Of a stretch of 22,949 nucleotides of DNA, positions 18,180 to 22,949 are shown piece by piece. The notes under the pieces were generated by a model. The model was not told the origin of the DNA. It worked only from the letters and a program-made list of their open reading frames with translations, and made no database searches. Location: positions 1 to 22,949 of the forward strand of contig JAYMSP010002679.1 of NCBI GenBank assembly GCA_036897095.1. The letters are read 5' to 3'. The position numbers were made by a program, and so were the translations under genes. The stretch comes from Plantago elongata (taxonomy: Eukaryota > Streptophyta > Magnoliopsida > Lamiales > Plantaginaceae). Each line of letters begins with the position of its first letter. Positions within the stretch are counted from its first letter, which is position 1.

Positions 18180-19520
18180 GTTAGTATCCCTCGCTTGCGA
18201 GTTATAATTAATTTTTGGGATGGGTACTTGTGTTCGTGTTTCGTAGTGTTCTTGTTATAATTTGAGTGGTTTGTGACTCCTATTTCGGATTAATGATTCA
18301 ACCGGTGTATGTTGTTTGTGAGTTAACTGCTAGTGTCTGATGATCGTACCCAGTTTTCCTTATCTTCGCTCAAACTTCCCTGGTAGGACTGGATCAATCT
18401 TAGTGTGGTATTCGACCCTGGGAGTGTCTGTTATGTTTGGCTCTTTCTTTGTGCCATGTTTACCAGTGGGTTTTGCACCCTGTTTCCCTGCTAAGTTTCA
18501 GTTGACTGTGGGTATGGGAATTCGAACTGCAGTATTCGAACTAGTTGTTGGTTGTTTGCGATTATGTTGAATATATATTGCGTGATTGTGCTATGCTCTG
18601 TTGAAGTTCGATTATAGATGGGCTGCTCTCTCGATGTGATGATTGATGGTTCAATTATTTTGTTCTACAGCTTTTGAATTTGCTATGTCGAATGTATTGG
18701 GCTGGTCTACTATAATATATGACAAGGGGGTTCAATAGTAGAAAATAGAAATTTAACAAGTCGAGTAGGCTCTGTTTTGTTGCAGTTAAGTCTGGTATGG
18801 TCTGGTCTCTATCTATTTGATCCGCTCTAATATACTAGTCGACCTGCTCTATTCTGTTTAGGCGTCGCAATGGTTTAGGTTGTTGACTTCCTTCGTTTGA
18901 TTTGGTTGTGTGTATAAAGATCTATGTGTGTGCTTGTATTTGGCTGTGTCTGAACTTGAGTCGTTAGGACATGCTAAGGTGATTGTGTACGGATCCTTGT
19001 CTGTCAGTTAAGTGATTTGGTTCATGTAGTTCATAGTGATCGAGTTGCTAAGTGATGTTGTTAAGAGAGTTTTGTAAATCATTGTTGAGAATAGAATTAC
19101 CTCCATGTCTATGCTTAATATGATGGTTTGTCTCCCTCTAGGAAGTTTATTAGTACGCAGGTATAAATAGGGGGAACTTGTGAAGTTATCCGTATACAAA
19201 GTTTATGTCGAAATTAATTATAGAGTTAATGTTCTTCTGTTTGTTGATTTGGCTGTTGTAGTCACTTGTTGTGTTGGTCTGTGTTGCTGTGGTAGGCTCG
19301 AAATAAAATTATGTCTATTGTTATTTTTTTATTTAGCTGGTTTGACTCTTGGGCATATATTCTTCAACTTGGTTATATACAATCTTTTACTGAGTGGCAA
19401 TAACATGATATGCCTCGCTGATTTGAGTCGTTATATGCTAATTTATTGCGTGCCTAGAGTCGTGGGGGTTACGGGGTAGTTTTATAATATGTGTGTCTTA
19501 TTAGTCGATTCCTTGTCCAG
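18180..19520 (+). other. Putative leader intron 1 in LTR B
   Basis: Donor TTTCAG|GTTAGTATC at 18180 and acceptor CTTGTCCAG at 19512-19520, enclosing T-rich DNA. Same order as in LTR A. Inferred. Confidence 0.42.
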
Positions 19521-19560
19521 GAACTTCATACTCGGAGAACTAGCAAGGAACGATTTAAAG

Positions 19561-20350
19561 GTGAGCGATTTCAGGCTTTCGGCATCTGACCCTGGGAAAG
19601 TTGTTACCTTTCATCGCCTTTTATTTTAGTACATGTTCCTGTTTACTTGATTGCATGCCTAACTCTGACTCCGACTAGGCAACGACGTCTCGACTGACTA
19701 CGACGCGACTACTAATTGCGATGACTGACTATAGAAGTGTTATTGAATCGATTAATATGTACTCTGATTGTAAATTGATATTCTAATATGACGTGATTCT
19801 ATTTCAGTGCACCTTGCTATCCCATCCTGATTGTATCATGCTGATCCTCATGAATTGCATTGCATGAAAATGAACAAAGATTTTGGAAAAACTTGGGAAA
19901 CTGTCTTGGTCGACGTTTTCGACAAGAGTGATAAAGCAGTCAGCAGCGCTATCTTTCCCCGTCTTGGTCGACGCTTTCGACAAGACTTTTCAGGCTCCTA
20001 GTGCGTGTTCGGACTATTCAAACGGTCCTATTTTATAAGTTGTGATGGGTCGTGACCGTCGTAAAAGCAACTCCGTCGCGGTCACGCCGCTACTTATTTA
20101 TTTGACCGATACCTGATCCGTTCGATCCAGCCCAAGACAGTGATTGCGTTTCAGTACTGTAAATCTAGCACCTTTCATGTGCTATGATCCTGCCTGCCTG
20201 TTAGCGGTTTCCCCAATTTTAAAATTGTCTGATCAGCATGTTATGGTGGTTTGCTATTCTGTTGCATTCATGCATTTTTTATATACCTGCTTGATTATCC
20301 TCACTAAGTTTGTTGACTTACGCTCTTCTTGTTTAACCTTGATTTCCCAG
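19561..20350 (+). other. Putative leader intron 2 in LTR B
   Basis: Donor AAAG|GTGAGC at 19561, preceded by a 40-nt candidate exon (19521-19560), and acceptor GATTTCCCAG at 20341-20350. The sequence around both sites is closely conserved with A. Inferred. Confidence 0.42.
19903..19984. repeat. Short direct repeat in LTR B (58-bp period)
   Basis: A 24-bp segment starting GTCTTGGTCGACG and ending TTTCGACAAG occurs at 19903-19926 and 19961-19984 with one mismatch. It lies next to the segment that is tandemly duplicated in A. Confidence 0.85.
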
Positions 20351-20568
20351 GTTTAGAGCACGAAGAGAGGTCGGGGTAGATAGACAGACTGACTGACACT
20401 AGGCACTATTATTCCGCTGCTGCTCTTATAGACGTGTGTAATAAATGTCGATTTATAAATTAAATTTGGGGTCTGTAATACTTATTACTTTGATATATCT
20501 ATGTATTTAGAAGTTCGGCATAACCCTTGACGTCCGGACCTCGATCCGAAGTCGGGACGCTACAGAAG

Positions 20569-20581
20569 TGGTATCAGAGCC
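20569..20581 (+). other. Element B primer-binding site (tRNA-iMet type)
   Basis: TGGTATCAGAGCC four bases (GAAG) after the LTR end; identical to A, and the match extends into the next ~20 bases. Confidence 0.9.
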
Positions 20582-20704
20582 CGGTTTGGACCAATAGGAC
20601 TGTGACGCACTTCCAAATACCAACTCCTATAATATTTTCAAAAAAAATGGGGGAGAGACACATAAAAATGCACTATTATTACCTATATTTACTGACTTCG
20701 ACAG

Positions 20705-21211
20705 ATGGACGATGATGGAAGCCGAGACTTTGAGAATGAGCGGAATTTCGTGTAATCTTGGGTAGATGAAGCCCATGCTGGGAGGATGCTCACCCGGCAA
20801 GTATCCGAGCGATTGGAGGCCGAACAAAGGGCCCGCGCTCGCAGTCGTGAGCGTCTTCGTGCTGTGGAACACCAGATGAATTCCATCCGGAATGAGATGG
20901 AGCATGTGCAGACCGAGCTACCCCACATTGAGCATGCCCTGGATGATCCACAGCCACCACCTCCAGTGATAGCCTCGCTTTCACATCCGGCTCCTTCGGC
21001 GATTGTTGGAGGAGGCATGCATGTTGCCGGACTGAGCGGTACGACTGCCGGTGCCCGTAGATACAGGATGACGGCCCGCAAGTCTTCGTACCCATACCAC
21101 CATCGCCCCTTGGTTCCACGCGACACATCTTCCGAGGAGGAAGAACCGGTTGAGGACCCGAGGCTAGACGGATATGTCTCGGACGAGGATGAGTCGACTT
21201 GTCGTCGTTAG
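20705..21211 (+). pseudogene. ORF0 of element B, upstream of gag (168 codons, one stop)
   Basis: The best-preserved copy of the unknown ORF. It runs from the ATG at 20705 to the TAG at 21209-21211 in one frame, with a single TAA at codon 17 (20753-20755; CAA in A). Codons 25-70 (VSERLEAEQRARARSRERLR and onwards to MEHVQTELPHIEHALDD) are Glu/Arg/Leu-rich and look coiled coil. A Pro-rich hinge (DPQPPPPVIA) and a Gly-rich stretch follow, then MTARKSSYPYHH, then an acidic tail SSEEEEPVEDP...SDEDESTCRR. It has no zinc knuckle, protease motif or membrane segment. Over 45 aligned codons A and B differ at 11 synonymous and 8 amino-acid-changing codons, the pattern of a once-selected protein. I do not recognise the family. 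Confidence 0.62.
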
Positions 21212-21397
21212 AGTAGAGATAAGGTTTCGAAGGTCCTCTGTGTATCGGTAGTCTTAGGACTATGTGTGGTAGAAATTTTATTTGCTTATCTATTTATCTA
21301 TGAATGAAGTGGTCAACTCGACCAGGAGTCTTATTAGTTCTGTAATAAGGAAGGTTTTAGGTATTAATCACGATTTGAATTTACTACTTACAGTACC
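21212..21397 (+). other. ORF0-to-gag spacer in element B, with hairpin
   Basis: Non-coding, 186 bp. A hairpin at 21329-21350 (TCTTATTA / TAATAAGG, one T-G wobble, 6-nt loop) sits where element A has CCTTGTA / TACAAGG, flanked in both by AACTCGACCAGGAG. It ends ACTACTTACAG just before the gag ATG. Confidence 0.6.
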
Positions 21398-21481
21398 ATG
21401 GCTGACCCGAACCCCTTAGTCCAAGAAAGTAATAAACTGCAGTCACCCCCTCGAGTCAAATCACCGCCTGTAGAAGAGCCT
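21398..21481 (+). pseudogene. Element B first gag start, truncated
   Basis: ATG at 21398 opens MADPNPLVQES, matching the gag start of A for about 28 codons (to VEEP). At 21482 homology to A stops and unrelated sequence begins, and the frame soon ends. It therefore cannot connect to the gag core. Confidence 0.8.
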
Positions 21482-21691
21482 GGCTGGATATGGGAATCCA
21501 TACTGTATTTTTTTAGACCAAAACATAAGCCCTAAGGTGAGACCTTTTGGGGGGATCAGGTTGTGTGAAGAGTGTTATGTAGAATTCGAGTATTATTAAG
21601 GAATAGTCTATTATTATGTAGTATTCAATATGTTATCTACGACTGGTCATTAATTGAGCCATACGCCCTCTTCCCATTTCAGACAAACAAG
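21482..21691 (+). other. Foreign segment between two gag starts in element B
   Basis: 210 bp with no match to element A, AT-rich in the middle. It has a donor-like CTAAG|GTGAGACC at 21535-21537 and an acceptor-like CTCTTCCCATTTCAG at 21668-21682, then ACAAACAAG and the second gag ATG. It may be the leader of a related element joined by recombination. Confidence 0.45.
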
Positions 21692-22786
21692 ATGTCTGAA
21701 CCTGATAGTCCGCAATAGGAAGCTCATGGTGAAGAATTTAACCCATCGCTACTATCTTAACCTAATAGAGAAGTGCCCCATCAGGTTCCCGAAGTGGGAC
21801 GAAATGGAACTGGAGGAAGCATGCAGGAAATGCTATCCTTTTGGACTTTTCTAACCTAGCAGTGGTAGAATCAACAGCCGCTAACTACTGCAGTTCAGTC
21901 GTCAGCCGTACAGAGTGACAACCAAGTATTGGAACGCTTTCTTAGATTTAATCCTCCAGTGTTCTTCGGAGAAACCGATGATAAGAAAGCGGAGGAATTT
22001 ATTGCTCGATTTGAAAAGATTTTTGAGGTCTTAAATTATACCAAAGAACAAAAAGTTAAGTACGCCACCTACCGGTTAGAGGAAGCTGCAAGAAACTGGT
22101 GGGTATTGGTGAACAGGAGGTGGAAACAGGAAGGTACTCCACAGACATGGAAGAATTTCGTGCAAGAATTCAATGATAAGTTTTTGCCAGAAGTGATACG
22201 AAATGCTCGGGAACGGGAATTTCTAGAACTGATCCAAGGAAATAAGAATATAAGTGAGTATGAAGTAAAATTTTCTCGTTTGATCCAATATGCTCCTCAT
22301 TACTGGGATGATGAGAAGAGAAAGATCCGCAAGTTTGTGGAAGGTCTAAGATTGGAGTTACGTCGGGCCTTTGTTTCAGTAAGTCATGAAAGTTATGTCA
22401 AGGCCATGGAGAAAATTTTACAGATTGAAGCGGAATTTAAGGAAATAAGGAAGCTTGAAGAGCGGGTTAAGAAGAATCGACCTGAGAATTCCTTATCTTT
22501 CAACCATCATCCGGTGAAAGCTAGATTTCCTGAGCATGCAAGAGAAAACCCTCGCCCTCGGTTTGAACCTGCCCGTCAGAATCTGCCACCGAGAGCCCCT
22601 GGCAAAACTACCTGCAATTTTTGCGGTAAACCAGGCCATGCCGAAGCACGATGCTGGTAAAAGAGCGGACGATGTTTAAAGTGTGGAAGTGATCAGCACC
22701 GTTTGCGGGAATGCCCGTTTGCTACTCAACCGGAAGAAGCTTCTAGGGATTCACATCCCAGTGCTCCAACTTCTAAAAATAAGTAA
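21692..22786 (+). pseudogene. Element B gag, full frame with five internal stops
   Basis: From the ATG at 21692 (MSEPDSPQ) one frame runs 364 codons to the TAA at 22784-22786 without a frameshift, but with stops at 21716, 21758, 21857, 21866 and 22658. The N-terminal ~45 codons differ from A; homology resumes at EMLSFW (21827; A has EMAAFW). The Retrotrans_gag core (NPPVFFGETDDKKAEEFIAR, EAARNWW, FNDKFLPEVIRNARE) is complete at 21944-22400. Next come a charged, helical Glu/Lys linker, a basic Pro-rich stretch and the knuckles CNFCGKPGHAEARC (22615-22656) and CLKCGSDQHRLREC, separated by the last stop. This is the only nearly complete capsid gene in the window. Confidence 0.9.
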
Positions 22787-22796
22787 ACAGCTAGCA

Positions 22797-22949
22797 TGTT
22801 GTAAGATTATCTATATCAATGATACTCATGTTCCTGAACTTTTATAAGATGTTTATGCTTGCCGCTCTTTAACATTTCCCTGTAATTTCACCATTGCAAA
22901 TATGTAATAGATGCGCTAGTGCCTAGTATAAGGTGTTGATGTCCATTGG
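22797..22949 (+). other. Unassigned right end of window
   Basis: Homology to A ends after AGCTAG (22791-22796), where A continues into protease. The remaining ~150 bp are AT-rich and stop-filled, with no recognisable domain. They could be the edge of another insertion or the far side of a deletion. Confidence 0.5.

Larger units (their letters stand above)
17358..20564 (+). repeat. Element B 5' LTR (3.2 kb)
   Basis: Begins TGTAAG and ends GCTACA (one mismatch to the inverse CTTACA), four bases before the PBS. It shares the ordered landmarks listed for LTR A but is clearly diverged from it, so A and B are separate subfamilies or old relatives rather than copies of one recent burst. No convincing coding region lies inside. 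Confidence 0.88.
17358..22949 (+). mobile_element. Gypsy element B, related to A, inserted in A's protease
   Basis: LTR 17358-20564, PBS, ORF0, a broken gag start, a second gag start and a near-complete gag frame. The LTR begins TGTAAG like A and abuts the interrupted protease of A, in the same orientation. The left flank ATACG (17353-17357) would be the target duplication; its partner is beyond the right edge. Homology with A stops at about 22796, shortly after the zinc knuckles, so pol is missing or displaced. Confidence 0.85.

Overview
The window looks like intergenic heterochromatin from a flowering plant, probably a eudicot. Nearly all of it is LTR retrotransposons inserted into one another, all of them decayed. 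I find no host gene, no rRNA or tRNA gene, no CRISPR array and no bacterial feature. The species cannot be named from the sequence.

Layout. (1) 1-3247, minus strand: left-truncated Ty3/gypsy element ('gypsy-1') with protease, gag, a TGGCGCC-type primer-binding site (PBS) and an 806-bp LTR. Its LTR end lies inside the 5' LTR of the next element. (2) 3248-11274, plus strand: an old Ty1/copia element of Sirevirus type. It keeps an LTR stub, a tRNA-iMet-type PBS, gag, the protease/pre-integrase region, an RNase H remnant, an envelope-like ORF, a polypurine tract (PPT) and a 3' LTR with perfect TGAAAG/CTTTCA ends. Integrase and most of the reverse transcriptase are gone. Two minus-strand TRIM elements sit in it (7523-8058 and 10078-10686), each with a perfect 5-bp target duplication. 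(3) 11275-11781: remnant of a LINE reverse-transcriptase zinc-binding domain and a 33-bp tandem repeat. (4) 11782-17357, plus strand: Ty3/gypsy element 'A' with a 3.4-kb LTR, an ORF upstream of gag (called ORF0 here), gag and the start of protease. It is cut by the next element. (5) 17358-22949, plus strand: related element 'B' with a 3.2-kb LTR, ORF0 and a gag region carrying two different N-terminal starts. It runs off the right edge.

Age order by nesting: the copia element and the LINE remnant are old. The TRIMs and gypsy-1 entered the copia element. Element A entered the LINE-derived DNA, and B entered the protease of A. Every coding region has stops or frameshifts, so none of these copies is autonomous as it stands.

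The most interesting material is shared by A and B: (a) ORF0, about 168 codons, with a coiled-coil-like N-terminal half and an acidic C-terminal tail, conserved mostly by synonymous change; (b) a hairpin about 50 nt upstream of the gag ATG, kept in both copies by paired changes; (c) long LTRs with the same TATA / donor / acceptor / mini-exon / donor / acceptor order, suggesting a spliced leader with two introns. Without transcripts or database searches these remain hypotheses.
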